A stretch of 64,000 nucleotides of DNA, from contig CAUVYA020000002.1 in NCBI GenBank assembly GCA_963556045.3, positions 1,736,001 through 1,800,000 of the forward strand. Direction: 5' to 3'. Origin of the DNA: UBA4781 sp963556045 (GTDB taxonomy: Bacteria > Chloroflexota > Anaerolineae > Anaerolineales > Anaerolineaceae). The notes under the pieces were generated by a model that had not been told where the DNA came from, did not search any database, and saw nothing but the letters and a program-made list of their open reading frames with translations. Shown in pieces: positions 54,619 through 62,710 of the stretch; position 1 is the stretch's first letter; each line of letters begins with the position of its first letter. The position numbers and the translations under genes are program-made.

Positions 54619-55023
54619 ATGGAAATACCACGCCATTGGCGATTACAAAAACAGCGTCTGGGATTGGTGGGAGAAGTTTGCCCGCACTGCCAGGCGAAGA
54701 TATTCCCCGCACGGGATGTATGCCCCGAATGCGGTGGAGAGGCAAAGACCGCCTTTCGCTTCAGCGGCAGAGGGGAAGTGTATTCCTTCACCACCATGTT
54801 CAGCGTACCGGCTGGTTTTGAGCACAATGCTCCCTATACCGTCGCGCTGGTCAAACTGGAAGAAGGACCCATCATCACCGCCCAGCTTACCGATGTGGGC
54901 GACCGCGAAGTCAAGATCGGCACACCGGTCGAGATGGTCACACGCCGCATCCGCCAGGATGGCGATGAGCGCGGCATGCTGATCTACGGCTATAAGTTCA
55001 GACCGGTCATGTCAGCTCAGTAA
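54619..55023 (+). CDS. DUF35 Zn-ribbon/OB-fold protein
   Basis: 134 residues, with an AAGGAG ribosome-binding site before the ATG. A zinc ribbon (VCPHCQAKIFPARDVCPECGG, about 17-37) leads into an OB fold (about 45-125). DUF35 proteins bind the CoA part of intermediates and bridge thiolase to HMG-CoA synthase in archaea, or partner thiolase-fold aldolases in steroid degradation. Located as the last gene of the operon, before a clear terminator. Confidence 0.92.
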   Translation: MEIPRHWRLQKQRLGLVGEVCPHCQAKIFPARDVCPECGGEAKTAFRFSGRGEVYSFTTMFSVPAGFEHNAPYTVALVKLEEGPIITAQLTDVGDREVKIGTPVEMVTRRIRQDGDERGMLIYGYKFRPVMSAQ

Positions 55024-55056
55024 TTCATGATATGTGAGTAATGATCAGTGAATAGT

Positions 55057-55082
55057 AAATGCCTTCCGAATGGAAGGCATTT
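55057..55082 (+). terminator. Terminator of the mevalonate operon
   Basis: AAATGCCTTCC pairs with GGAAGGCATTT around GAAT, followed by a T-rich tract, 34 bases after the DUF35 stop. Confidence 0.9.
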
Positions 55083-55122
55083 TAATTTTATGAATATTAC
55101 TAACATGTATAATGATTAGCGG

Positions 55123-55145
55123 GTAGGGTGCGTTCCTAACGCACC
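55123..55145 (+). repeat. GTAG-headed REP-like palindrome, copy 1
   Basis: GTAG followed by GGTGCGTT-CCT-AACGCACC, a perfect 8-base stem. A conserved tail of roughly 80-100 bases follows (GGAAATACATGATTTTTT..., then a CCC-rich part). The first of five related units in the 2.1 kb to 57.2 kb. It occupies most of the gene-free 55024-55390 with copy 2. Confidence 0.88.
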
Positions 55146-55229
55146 GGAAATACATGATTTTTTCCTGGCAAATCCCCCGAATCGACATAGGGAATTATCC
55201 CTTACGGTTAAACCGCGGAGAGTAAGCGG

Positions 55230-55252
55230 GTAGGGTGCGTTCTAAACGCACC
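55230..55252 (+). repeat. GTAG-headed REP-like palindrome, copy 2
   Basis: GTAG plus GGTGCGTT-CTA-AACGCACC. The tail has GGCAAGTCACCCGGGTTAAC, shared almost exactly with copy 4. It ends shortly before the small gene at 55391. Confidence 0.88.
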
Positions 55253-55390
55253 GAAAACAAAAGATATTTTATTGGCAAGTCACCCGGGTTAACATGGGTA
55301 ATCCTCACCTACGTATAACACTTGCGGTTAGGCAGCGCAGAGCAAGAACAATAAATCTAATACAAATCACTGAAAAAAGGAAAGAACAAA

Positions 55391-55753
55391 ATGAATGAAA
55401 CACAAACCAAAGATCCGGTTGAGGCAGTTGAAATTTTATTAGGCGAAGCATTGGATGCAGCGCCATGCCTTAGCGAGGACGAAGTATTTAACGAACATAA
55501 TTCATTGCGAAGAGCATGGGATTCTCGTCAATTATTTTCGGGTACCGCGACAGAGATAAAAGCCATTATCCTTTCGAATCTTCAAGAGCTTGCCGATATG
55601 GAGAAATTCGACGTATTTGTCATCAGGGTATATGACAGTTTATTTTGCGCGCAGGTCATGGCTGTTTTTACGACCGACACATTTACCGGTGTGCGGGTTT
55701 GGCATACCAAAGAAAAAATATATGCCTGCGGCAATTCTGCATTTCACGGGTAG
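55391..55753 (+). CDS. Small orphan protein between REP repeats
   Basis: 120 residues, with an AAAGGAAAG ribosome-binding site. Acidic N-terminal half (helical), then a beta-rich C-terminal half (FDVFVIRVYDSLFCAQVMAVFTTDTFTGVRVWHT). No signal peptide or membrane helix. I do not recognise it. It is bracketed by REP-like units, and lower GC than the mevalonate operon next door suggests it may be an acquired gene. Confidence 0.55.
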   Translation: MNETQTKDPVEAVEILLGEALDAAPCLSEDEVFNEHNSLRRAWDSRQLFSGTATEIKAIILSNLQELADMEKFDVFVIRVYDSLFCAQVMAVFTTDTFTGVRVWHTKEKIYACGNSAFHG

Positions 55754-55771
55754 TCAATCACACAATAGCGG

Positions 55772-55794
55772 GCAGGGTGCATTCTAAACGCACC
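55772..55794 (+). repeat. REP-like palindrome, copy 3 (GCAG head)
   Basis: GCAG plus GGTGCATT-CTA-AACGCACC, with one stem mismatch. Its tail continues through CACCTACGGGTAATGCAATC to an AAATGCGGGGAAATTTAGT end shared with copy 5. Confidence 0.8.
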
Positions 55795-55913
55795 AAAAAC
55801 AAAGGATGTTCTCTTTGCAGGACGCCAGGGTTAATCTGGAGAAATTCCACCTACGGGTAATGCAATCTAGTAGCCGCTACATTTGGAAATAAAAATGCGG
55901 GGAAATTTAGTGA

Positions 55914-55936
55914 GTAGGGTGCGTTCCTAACGCACC
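55914..55936 (+). repeat. GTAG-headed REP-like palindrome, copy 4
   Basis: GTAG plus GGTGCGTT-CCT-AACGCACC. The following tail resembles copy 1 at first (GGAAATACATGATTTTT) and copy 2 later (AAGTCACCCGGGTTAACATG). Confidence 0.88.
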
Positions 55937-56247
55937 GGAAATACATGATTTTTCTTGGAAAGTCACCCGGGTTAACATGGGGAAACGCCACCTGTGGGTA
56001 ACGCAAACAGCTAGGTCACCACTCTCACCTCCGCCGCACGGACCATATCATATGTACGGGTATAAGTTCAGACCAGTGATGATGTAAAGAATTTGTGAAC
56101 TTTGAACCGTACTCCACTGGAGAGCGCTTTTTGATGTAAGTAGAGGCAGTTGATATAATTGCAATGCAGGACAAGAAAACCGAATTCGTGCCGCTCACAC
56201 AAAAGTAAATTTAACTGTTGTTCTGCCCGTTTGATAAGAGGTTGAAA

Positions 56248-57030
56248 ATGGACCAATGGAAGTACTTTGACATCACACATCGGGAACACGTTTTCTGCAA
56301 CCCAATGAGTGTTGAGAAATTTGAGGAACTCATCGCTCTACTGCGCCTGGAGCCTCGAGCACAAGTGCTTGAGATCGCCACGGGTAAGGGCGAGTTCATC
56401 ATCCGTCTGGCGGAACGGTATGAGATTGAAGGAACAGGAATTGATCTCTCACCGTACCATATTTCGGACGCAGAGAAAAAGCGCAAAGAACGCGTTCCAG
56501 ATGCTAATTTGACGTTCTTGGAGATGGATGGGGCGAATTATAAACCGGATAAGTCGGAGATCTTTGATCTGGTAGCCTGCATTGGAGCGAGCTGGATCTA
56601 TGGCGGCCACAAAGAAACTCTCAAGGCGCTGAAAGAGATGGCAGCCCCCGGAAGCTGGGTGGTGGTGGGGGAGCCATACTGGCGACAAGAACCAGCAGCA
56701 GAGTATTTGGAAGCCATCGGAGAAGAACGGCGCTCGTTTGGGATGCACTACGAGAATGGTGAGGTAGGACAAGAGCTTGGGTTAGAGCTGGTCTATACAT
56801 TGGTAAGTAATCCGGATGATTGGGACAGATATGAAGGGTTGCAGTGGTATGCAGCGACAGAGTGGGCAGACGAGCATCCGGATGATCCTGACACGGGAGA
56901 GCTGTTGAAGCGAGTAGGAGAGAATCGGGCGAACTACTTGAGGTGGGGGCGGGATACAATTGGGTGGTCGATTTATGTGTTCAAGAAGGATGGTGTTATA
57001 GCAGATAGCGAGCAGCCCAACAAAATATGA
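56248..57030 (+). CDS. SAM-dependent methyltransferase
   Basis: 260 residues from the ATG at 56248; a TTG 30 bases upstream is possible but less likely. Motif I is VLEIATGKGEFIIRLAERY near 37-55, then GIDLSPYHI, LVACIGASWIYGG and a post-motif MAAPGSWVVVGEP. It resembles small-molecule methyltransferases of class I. Its base use is closer to the flanking repeats than to the upstream operon. A weak hairpin follows at 57038-57054. Confidence 0.83.
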   Translation: MDQWKYFDITHREHVFCNPMSVEKFEELIALLRLEPRAQVLEIATGKGEFIIRLAERYEIEGTGIDLSPYHISDAEKKRKERVPDANLTFLEMDGANYKPDKSEIFDLVACIGASWIYGGHKETLKALKEMAAPGSWVVVGEPYWRQEPAAEYLEAIGEERRSFGMHYENGEVGQELGLELVYTLVSNPDDWDRYEGLQWYAATEWADEHPDDPDTGELLKRVGENRANYLRWGRDTIGWSIYVFKKDGVIADSEQPNKI

Positions 57031-57372
57031 AGACGATACCGCTGTAACAGCGGTTGTATTGGGGCGCGTTTTCGTTTTGCGATGCAAGTTGAATGGGAAG
57101 TCTTGTTGCCTATGATGCGGTGCGGCTTATGCCCACTGTTGAGCAGGTAGGGTGCGTTCTAAACACACCGAAAACAAATGATATAACATGAGAACCCCTA
57201 CCTGCGGATAACGCAATCTGTTAACCGCCACGTTCGAAAAAATGCGGGGAAAATCAGGACTCCCGTCTTATTGGATCTCTCTACGATCATGGCATAATAA
57301 TTGGGATATATGGTTTTTAGGTATGAATGTTGAATAACTGTATAGGTACCTCGCAAAAAGGAGCATGGGAAG
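57031..57372. other. Gene-free stretch with REP-like copy 5
   Basis: About 340 bases. It contains a small hairpin after the methyltransferase (ACCGCTG/CAGCGGT at 57038-57054), the fifth repeat unit with its tail, and the promoter region and AAAAAGGAG ribosome-binding site of the next lipoprotein gene. No gene seen. Confidence 0.6.
57147..57169 (+). repeat. GTAG-headed REP-like palindrome, copy 5
   Basis: GTAG plus GGTGCGTT-CTA-AACACACC (one stem mismatch). The tail includes ACCTGCGGATAACGCAATC and ends in AAAATGCGGGGAAAATCAG, matching the end of copy 3. Confidence 0.82.
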
Positions 57373-58338
57373 ATGAAGGATCGCATTGCACGAAAAGGAA
57401 TACTCATGGTTCTTTTGTTCTTGCTGGCTGGCTGTACTTCACCAGCAGATGAACCGGCAACACCAGCCGGCGAATTGGATGCTGACCAAACGAGCATTGA
57501 ACTGTTTGCTTTTTACTCAGACCGTGACGGCAACCCTGAGATCTATGTATTAAATGCAAATGATGGAGAGGTGATACGCCTGACGAATGATCCCGCCTTC
57601 GATGATAGCCCGGCGCTCTCTCCGGATGGCAGCCGCATCGTGTTCCTCAGCGCGCGCCACGATCCGTCGCCGGCATTTCCCGATCTTAAATATGAGATCT
57701 ATGTCGTGAATGTGGATGGCAGCGGTCTGAAACGCCTTACCGAAACCGAAGAAGCAGAAGACCACCCCGCCTGGTCGCCGGATGGCAGCCGCATCATCTT
57801 TGACGCCGATTATGACCGGGACGGTTATTATGAGATCTACAGCATGGATGAGGATGGCTCAAACCTGACGCGCTTAACCTTCGACCAGGCGAATGACCAG
57901 TTTGCGGATTGGTCGCCGGATGGTGAACAGATCGCCTATTCATCCTATCGCAATGGCAACTGGGATATCTATGTGATGGATGCGGATGGCAGTAACCCCC
58001 GGCAGTTGACGAACAGCCCTGATTGGGAGCTGTTCCCTGCCTGGTCGCCGGATGGAAGCAGGATCGCGTTCAATGGGCTGCGTCCCGGCTCCGGCAATAC
58101 CGATATTTACGTCATGAACCGTGACGGCAGCAATGTGCTCCAGCTTACCGACTCGGCAGGTTTTGATGAAAACCCGGTCTGGTCGCCCGATGGGACCCGC
58201 ATTGCCTTTCAAACGGCGCGTGACGGCAACTTTGAGCTCTACGTGATGAATGCCGATGGCAGTGACCAGCATCCTCTGGCATCTCATGCAGCGGATGAAC
58301 TCTGGCCATCCTGGCGGCAGATCGAAATTCCGGAATAG
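57373..58338 (+). CDS. TolB-like beta-propeller lipoprotein
   Basis: 321 residues. Signal peptide with lipobox LLAGC (Cys17), then six WD40-like/PD40 repeats, each about 42 residues and with the pattern ...WSPDGSRIxF...DGxxEIYVMNxDGSNxxxLT. The repeats fill about 40-315, giving a propeller. TolB-like propellers bind proteins or peptides outside the cytoplasm; this need not imply a Tol system. Alone between repeats and a convergent pseudogene. Confidence 0.9.
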   Translation: MKDRIARKGILMVLLFLLAGCTSPADEPATPAGELDADQTSIELFAFYSDRDGNPEIYVLNANDGEVIRLTNDPAFDDSPALSPDGSRIVFLSARHDPSPAFPDLKYEIYVVNVDGSGLKRLTETEEAEDHPAWSPDGSRIIFDADYDRDGYYEIYSMDEDGSNLTRLTFDQANDQFADWSPDGEQIAYSSYRNGNWDIYVMDADGSNPRQLTNSPDWELFPAWSPDGSRIAFNGLRPGSGNTDIYVMNRDGSNVLQLTDSAGFDENPVWSPDGTRIAFQTARDGNFELYVMNADGSDQHPLASHAADELWPSWRQIEIPE

Positions 58339-58368
58339 AGCGCCCGATTGAAAATCTTATTTGTTAAA

Positions 58369-58403
58369 AAAAGATCCCCATCCTCGAGATCGGGGAATCT
58401 TTT
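58369..58403. terminator. Terminator between propeller gene and ATPase remnant
   Basis: AAAAGATCCCC pairs with GGGGAATCTTTT with one bulged base around a 12-base loop; flanking A and T tracts suit both directions. Confidence 0.75.
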
Positions 58404-58429
58404 CTAAATAGAGGGCAATCTCTATGCGA

Positions 58430-59266
58430 TTAATCGGCGGCATGCCTTTTATTGCTGACCCATTTCCCCAGTTCGACCACTCCCAGCAATCCCAGGGCAA
58501 TACCGATAACGAACAGCCATTCGGAAAGATTGAGGGGTACGATGCCCAGCAAATTTCCGAGTGATGGAATGACGAACGGTAGAATCGCGGTTAGGATCCC
58601 GGCAGCAACCACCCACACCAGCGGTTTGTTGGCGCTGAGTTTGTTCATGCGGTGTAGCGGCTGGCGCATACTGCGGTATGCGAAGATGTACACCATGGAG
58701 TTGAGCGCGAAGGAGGCGAACACGATGCTGCGACCCTCGGCGGCATTCAAATGTACTGCGTACATGTGGTGGAAAAGTAGCAGGGCGGCAACGGCACTGG
58801 TGATGCTGATGATGGCGATCAGTGAAAGCCCGAGATGGTTGAGAATGGGTTCTTTCAGAGAGCGCGGCTTTTCATCCATGATGCCGCGTTCCTTCGGTTC
58901 ATACCCCAGGATGATATCGGAAGGTCCGTCACAGATCAGATGGATCCACAGGATCTGCGCCACCACCAGCGGGACTGGCCAGCGCAGCAGCATGGCAATG
59001 AAAATGGTCAGCACTTCTGCAAAGGAGTTGGAAAGCGTGTAGGCGACCACCTTGCGGATGTTCTCGAAGATGATGCGCCCTTCTTCGATGGCAGCCACAA
59101 TGGTGCGAAAATTATTGTCGAGCAGGATCAGGTCGGCGGTTTCCTTCGCCACATCCGTGGCGCTCCCCACCACTACCCCAATATTTGCCTGCTGCAGTGC
59201 CGGGGCATCGTTAACCCCGTCCCCGATCATGGCAGTCACTCCTTTATTAGATTGCAGCGTGCGAAA
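58430..59266 (-). pseudogene. 5'-truncated P-type cation ATPase
   Basis: About 279 codons matching only the C-terminal third of a P-type ATPase: the hinge motif MIGDGVNDAPAL near the visible start, then transmembrane segments M5-M10 (EVLTIFIAMLLRWPVPLVVAQILWIHLICDG). The closest group is P2/P3-like cation pumps. The phosphorylation motif (DKTGT), the actuator domain and M1-M4 are missing. Homologous sequence (LQSNKGVTAMIGDG) runs back to about 59259, and an in-frame TAA stands at 59267-59269. A GTG at 59239 could start translation, but a functional pump is impossible. Confidence 0.88.
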
Positions 59267-59340
59267 TTAAATTGATTAGGCGGGAAGAAGTCAAATTCTA
59301 GTTATAATTGGATCGGATCAATAGGATGGGAGAATAAGCT

Positions 59341-60324
59341 ATGCAGTATCGTGAATTAGGTCGTACGGGTTGGAAAATCTCCGCATTAAGTTTTGGTACA
59401 TGGGCGATCGGTGGCAGCTGGGGTACAACCCATGATGATGAATCCATGGCAGCATTGCACCGCGCACTTGATCTGGGTGTCAATTTTTTTGACACGGCGG
59501 ATGTGTATGGCGACGGACGCAGTGAACGCTTGCTGGCGCAGTTGCGCAAAAAGAGAAAAGAACCCTTTTACATTGCCACCAAAGCCGGGCGGCGTTTGGA
59601 TCCGCATGTGGCACAGGGATACAATCGTGCCAATCTTACTGCTTTCGTAGAGCGCAGCTTGACGAATTTGGAGACAGATGCGATTGACTTATTGCAACTG
59701 CACTGCCCGCCCACCGATGTGTATTATATGCCTGAAGTATTCGGGATACTGGATGATCTGGTAGCTGCCGGAAAACTGCGCTACTATGGTGTCAGTGTGG
59801 AAAAAGTGGAAGAAGCGCTGAAAGCCATCGAATATCCCAATGTGCAGAGCGTGCAGATCATCTTCAACATGTTCCGCCACCGACCTGCCGAGCTGCTATT
59901 TGAACAAACGAAAAAGAAAAAAGTGGGAATTCTGGCGCGCGTACCGTTGGCTTCTGGTATGTTGACCGGCAAATTCAAGGCGAATTCCAATTTTGCAGCG
60001 GACGATCACCGTGCTTTCAATCGCGAGGGTGCTGCCTTTGACCGCGGCGAGACCTTCTCCGGTGTGGAGTTTGAAATGGGCTTGCAGGCTGTAGAAGAAC
60101 TCAAAGCCATCTGCCCGCAGAGCATGAGCCTGGTGCAATTTGCTTTACACTGGATATTGATGTTTGACGCGGTGACCTGTGCAATCCCAGGTGCCAAACG
60201 TTCTGCTCAAGCTGAAGAGAACTGCAGCGCGGCTGACCTCCCTCCACTATCACCGGAAACCATGGCGCAGGTACAGGCTATCTATGACCGTTCCATTCGG
60301 GGGCAGGTACACCAGCGCTGGTAA
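59341..60324 (+). CDS. Aldo/keto reductase
   Basis: 327 residues. The catalytic tetrad appears as Asp and Tyr in FFDTADVYGDG, Lys in ATKAGRRL and His in LLQLHCPP. The NADP-binding end segment (AIPGAKRSAQAEENC) is typical. It reduces aldehydes or ketones with NADPH; the substrate is unknown. Its own promoter region lies in the 75 bases that separate it from the ATPase remnant. Confidence 0.92.
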   Translation: MQYRELGRTGWKISALSFGTWAIGGSWGTTHDDESMAALHRALDLGVNFFDTADVYGDGRSERLLAQLRKKRKEPFYIATKAGRRLDPHVAQGYNRANLTAFVERSLTNLETDAIDLLQLHCPPTDVYYMPEVFGILDDLVAAGKLRYYGVSVEKVEEALKAIEYPNVQSVQIIFNMFRHRPAELLFEQTKKKKVGILARVPLASGMLTGKFKANSNFAADDHRAFNREGAAFDRGETFSGVEFEMGLQAVEELKAICPQSMSLVQFALHWILMFDAVTCAIPGAKRSAQAEENCSAADLPPLSPETMAQVQAIYDRSIRGQVHQRW

Positions 60325-60373
60325 ATAATAGTTGAAAAGAATCAGGCATGTTAATGTATGAGATTAACGAAAG

Positions 60374-60525
60374 ATGAATAATCCGGAAATGATTGCCCAG
60401 GATGTGATCGGGTTTATCAAACTGCTTGATCAAAATAGTATCGAAGTCGTCATTGATGGTGGGTGAGGTGTGGATGACCATCAATCCTATAGTAATTGTT
60501 GTGTTGCGATGGAGAAAAATCTCAA
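60374..60525 (+). pseudogene. Remnant of a nucleotidyltransferase gene (lincosamide/aminoglycoside type)
   Basis: Thirty codons from an ATG (MNNPEMIAQDVIGFIKLLD...IEVVIDGG) match the N-terminus of LinA/AadA2-like nucleotidyltransferases, where the next residues are normally WGVDALLG. Here the Trp codon is TGA (60464-60466), GVD follows, and then the homology ends; the catalytic DxD region is missing. So a nonsense change and a deletion have destroyed it. Family match rests on a short stretch. Confidence 0.6.
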
Positions 60526-60562
60526 ATGACCTGTATGGAGAAGAAATGAAGGGTGGGGAAAT

Positions 60563-60760
60563 ATGAAAATATTCAAAAAGATAGGAGAAACCATCCGTTC
60601 CTTTATTGCTTCCTTGAAGGAAAGAAGAAGAACACAGAAGCAAAAGAATTTCGAAGAATATGCGCAGAGAGACAAGCTTCGCAGTGATCCTGAGTATCTG
60701 CGCGGTCATTCGGCGAATGCTGACGGAACTGCCTGGAAGATAATGCGCAATAAAAAATGA
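60563..60760 (+). CDS. Small basic protein, unknown
   Basis: 65 residues with a GGTGGGG sequence just upstream and a clear terminator downstream. The N-terminal about 20 residues would form an amphipathic helix (MKIFKKIGETIRSFIASLKE), followed by a Lys/Arg/Glu-rich helix and a short tail. It could associate with membranes or nucleic acid. No recognised family. Confidence 0.5.
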   Translation: MKIFKKIGETIRSFIASLKERRRTQKQKNFEEYAQRDKLRSDPEYLRGHSANADGTAWKIMRNKK

Positions 60761-60776
60761 CGAACAGGATATCCAG

Positions 60777-60811
60777 AGCCCGAACTAACAGAATTTCAGT
60801 TCGGGCTTTTG
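60777..60811 (+). terminator. Terminator after the small basic gene
   Basis: AGCCCGAACT pairs with AGTTCGGGCT around an 11-base loop, followed by TTTT. Confidence 0.85.
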
Positions 60812-60873
60812 ACATGCCCTGCTTTTCTCTATAATCAGAGAAAAACATGGGTTTTTCTTGTCTGGAGGCGGTT

Positions 60874-61154
60874 ATGCCCGATGAATTCTGCCTTATTCTT
60901 ACCACTACCAGCCCAAAAGAAGCGCAAAGCATGGCAGAGATGCTGGTTGCCCGCCACCTGGCTGCCTGTGTACAGATACTGCCCATCAACAGCCGTTCCC
61001 TGTGGGAGGGATGATGCTCAAAGATGATGGAATACTGTTGTTGATAGAGAAGTGCACCGAATTCTATACACAGATAGAAATCGGCTATCCTGTCGCTGCA
61101 CAGCAACGACTTGCGATCATCTAGTTGCCTGTGGAGCAGAGTTACACGACCTGA
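60874..61154 (+). pseudogene. cutA: Broken cutA (divalent-cation tolerance protein)
   Basis: A GGAGGCGG ribosome-binding site and ATG begin a normal CutA1 N-terminus (CLILTTTSPKEAQSMAEMLVARHLAACVQILP), but a TGA comes after 46 codons at 61012-61014. The rest of the family pattern continues in the -1 frame (LLLIEKCTEFYTQIE), has an internal TAG, and ends with LPVEQSY, matching the usual ALPVEAGS end. The Tyr-x-Trp segment before the break is altered. So one frameshift and one nonsense codon are needed to explain it. Confidence 0.85.
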
Positions 61155-61218
61155 AACGAATCCTTTGTCAGTCTGTACTTGATCGATAATTAGTCGAATG
61201 AATATGAGAATATGAAAG

Positions 61219-61227
61219 TGCTATAAT
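61219..61227 (+). promoter_or_regulatory. Extended -10 promoter upstream of the 414-residue protein
   Basis: TGCTATAAT (TGn plus TATAAT) lies 86 bases before the chosen ATG at 61313, implying a leader of about 80 bases. Confidence 0.5.
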
Positions 61228-61312
61228 GATTTCTATACGGGGAGTAACACTGTTTTTCTCTGAAATCCAGCTGGCTATCTAGCAAGAAATCTTTTAATTA
61301 ATGGAGGGGAAA

Positions 61313-62554
61313 ATGGAAGCAGGTTTAGGAGAGCATCTAGTATATAAAATTCCGATTGATAGCGATGATAAAGAAGAACTCACAGCAAAGAACCACTATA
61401 TTGGCATTGATGCGGTTGCCTGGTATGTGGATAAAGACCCAAACTGGTTCAAAAAATATATGACGTCAGGAGTATTATCAATTCAACTTGCTGGAGGAAT
61501 TGAGAAATACACAATAGCACTTGGTACATTTACAATAAAAGATCAAACAAAAATAGCACCAATTTTTGAGCGCCCCATGCTGCCAGATCGGAATTATCGC
61601 GGGGGTCCTGTCACATTTAACGTTTCTTTGTCCGGTATTGAGAATGATACGATCCTTTGTTCCATCCTCAAAAGTGCCGCCAGTGCAAGTCTGGGTATTG
61701 TTTCTGGAATGGTGTCGACAGCAACTATCAGTGGTCCATCAAAAATTCTTGGGGAAGCCGGACAGGCTATCGGCAATGGCGTAAAGGATCTGCTGACAGA
61801 TAAAAATGCGAAAAACGTACCCATTTTTGACCCAAACGGATTTGAATATACAATTCAACCGGGGGATATAATCGGTCCAGAAACGTACATACTATTTCAT
61901 CGTGGTACCAAATTAAATGAAAAGGAACTTTCGATCAAAACGATGGGAAAGCTCATCGTACCGGCGTACAGAAAAAGCATTCTCAAAGACGGCGCCTGGC
62001 TGTTGCTGCGGATTAGACGATCAAAGAAATATTCCGGTGTAAGGGAATGGTTCGAAACGGAAAAACAATTTCGGTATAAGCTGAAGAATCTTCTCGATGA
62101 TTATTATTTAGAAATGATCTCGAAAGATGATGCCATGAAAGAATTCGAAACTTCGTCAACAGGGGGAAAAACAATTATAGATGAATTGATCAACCTTCGC
62201 ACCCAAATCGGAATAGATGGCGTGATTTCAGAAACCGAAGCCCAACTGCGGACCTCGGGTTTGGTGGCTGAAGTAAGAGCAATAAAAGAAGAGATACAGA
62301 ACGATCATCGTGGAGATTCGCAGAATATTCTCAAAGAGATCAGTCTTTCATTAGCCAAAGGCAGGGTACCTGACGGTCCGGTAGGAGATGCGTTTATCCA
62401 AAATGCAGCAGAAATATCCAATATGCGGGTAATAGGTCCCGGAAAGAGTGCACAAATTCAAGCTGTTGCCGAACGCTCATCGCCGGTGGTGATGGAAAGT
62501 GTTGGTCGCATGCAGAGCATTGTCTCTGATTTTTCTGAATTTGACATTAAATAA
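61313..62554 (+). CDS. Unrecognised 414-residue protein
   Basis: I chose the ATG at 61313 because GGAGGGG lies just upstream; the ATG at 61301 overlaps that site. The protein appears to have an N-terminal beta-rich domain (about 1-110), a short Ala/Gly/Ser-rich hydrophobic segment (about 115-155), a middle beta domain ending ILFHRGTK and WLLLRIRR, and a helical C-terminal part (about 235-414). No signal peptide. It is AT-richer than most of the window and lies in an accessory stretch. I assign no function. Confidence 0.65.
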   Translation: MEAGLGEHLVYKIPIDSDDKEELTAKNHYIGIDAVAWYVDKDPNWFKKYMTSGVLSIQLAGGIEKYTIALGTFTIKDQTKIAPIFERPMLPDRNYRGGPVTFNVSLSGIENDTILCSILKSAASASLGIVSGMVSTATISGPSKILGEAGQAIGNGVKDLLTDKNAKNVPIFDPNGFEYTIQPGDIIGPETYILFHRGTKLNEKELSIKTMGKLIVPAYRKSILKDGAWLLLRIRRSKKYSGVREWFETEKQFRYKLKNLLDDYYLEMISKDDAMKEFETSSTGGKTIIDELINLRTQIGIDGVISETEAQLRTSGLVAEVRAIKEEIQNDHRGDSQNILKEISLSLAKGRVPDGPVGDAFIQNAAEISNMRVIGPGKSAQIQAVAERSSPVVMESVGRMQSIVSDFSEFDIK

Positions 62555-62583
62555 AAAAAATAGTCTTTACCTTGTTTAAGAAC

Positions 62584-62618
62584 AAAAAAGGATACCCATA
62601 GGGAGGGTGTCCTTTTTT
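62584..62618. terminator. Bidirectional terminator
   Basis: AAAAAAGGATACCC pairs with GGGTGTCCTTTTTT (one G-T) around a 7-base loop, between convergent genes ending at 62554 and 62711. Confidence 0.9.
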
Positions 62619-62710
62619 GATGGGAAAACAGAGAACCCTGTCTTGAGCGTGATGTTTTTCTTTGGATAGGAATACTCGAATTAATAACAAAGGTATGAAT
62701 CGATCAAAGT

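Larger units (their letters stand above)
55754..56247. other. Gene-free stretch with two REP-like units
   Basis: Nearly 500 bases without a supported gene. It carries copies 3 and 4 of the repeat with their tails, and a short direct echo of the DUF35 3' end at about 56058-56085 (GGTATAAGTTCAGACCAGT resembles the sequence near 54995-55010), probably a duplicated scrap of that gene. The remainder before the methyltransferase shows nothing else. Confidence 0.6.

Noticed and set aside
54192..54827. A 211-residue minus-strand frame across the thiolase-DUF35 junction
   Set aside because: It is antisense to two supported genes and their intergenic region, without a domain.
55123..57169. The repeated palindromes as a CRISPR array
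   Set aside because: Spacing is irregular (about 100 to over 1,200 bases), the repeats are hairpins with shared tails, and genes lie between them.
60464..60466. TGA as a recoded Trp or selenocysteine codon in the nucleotidyltransferase remnant
   Set aside because: The downstream sequence loses homology after three residues and other genes in the window use TGA as a normal stop.
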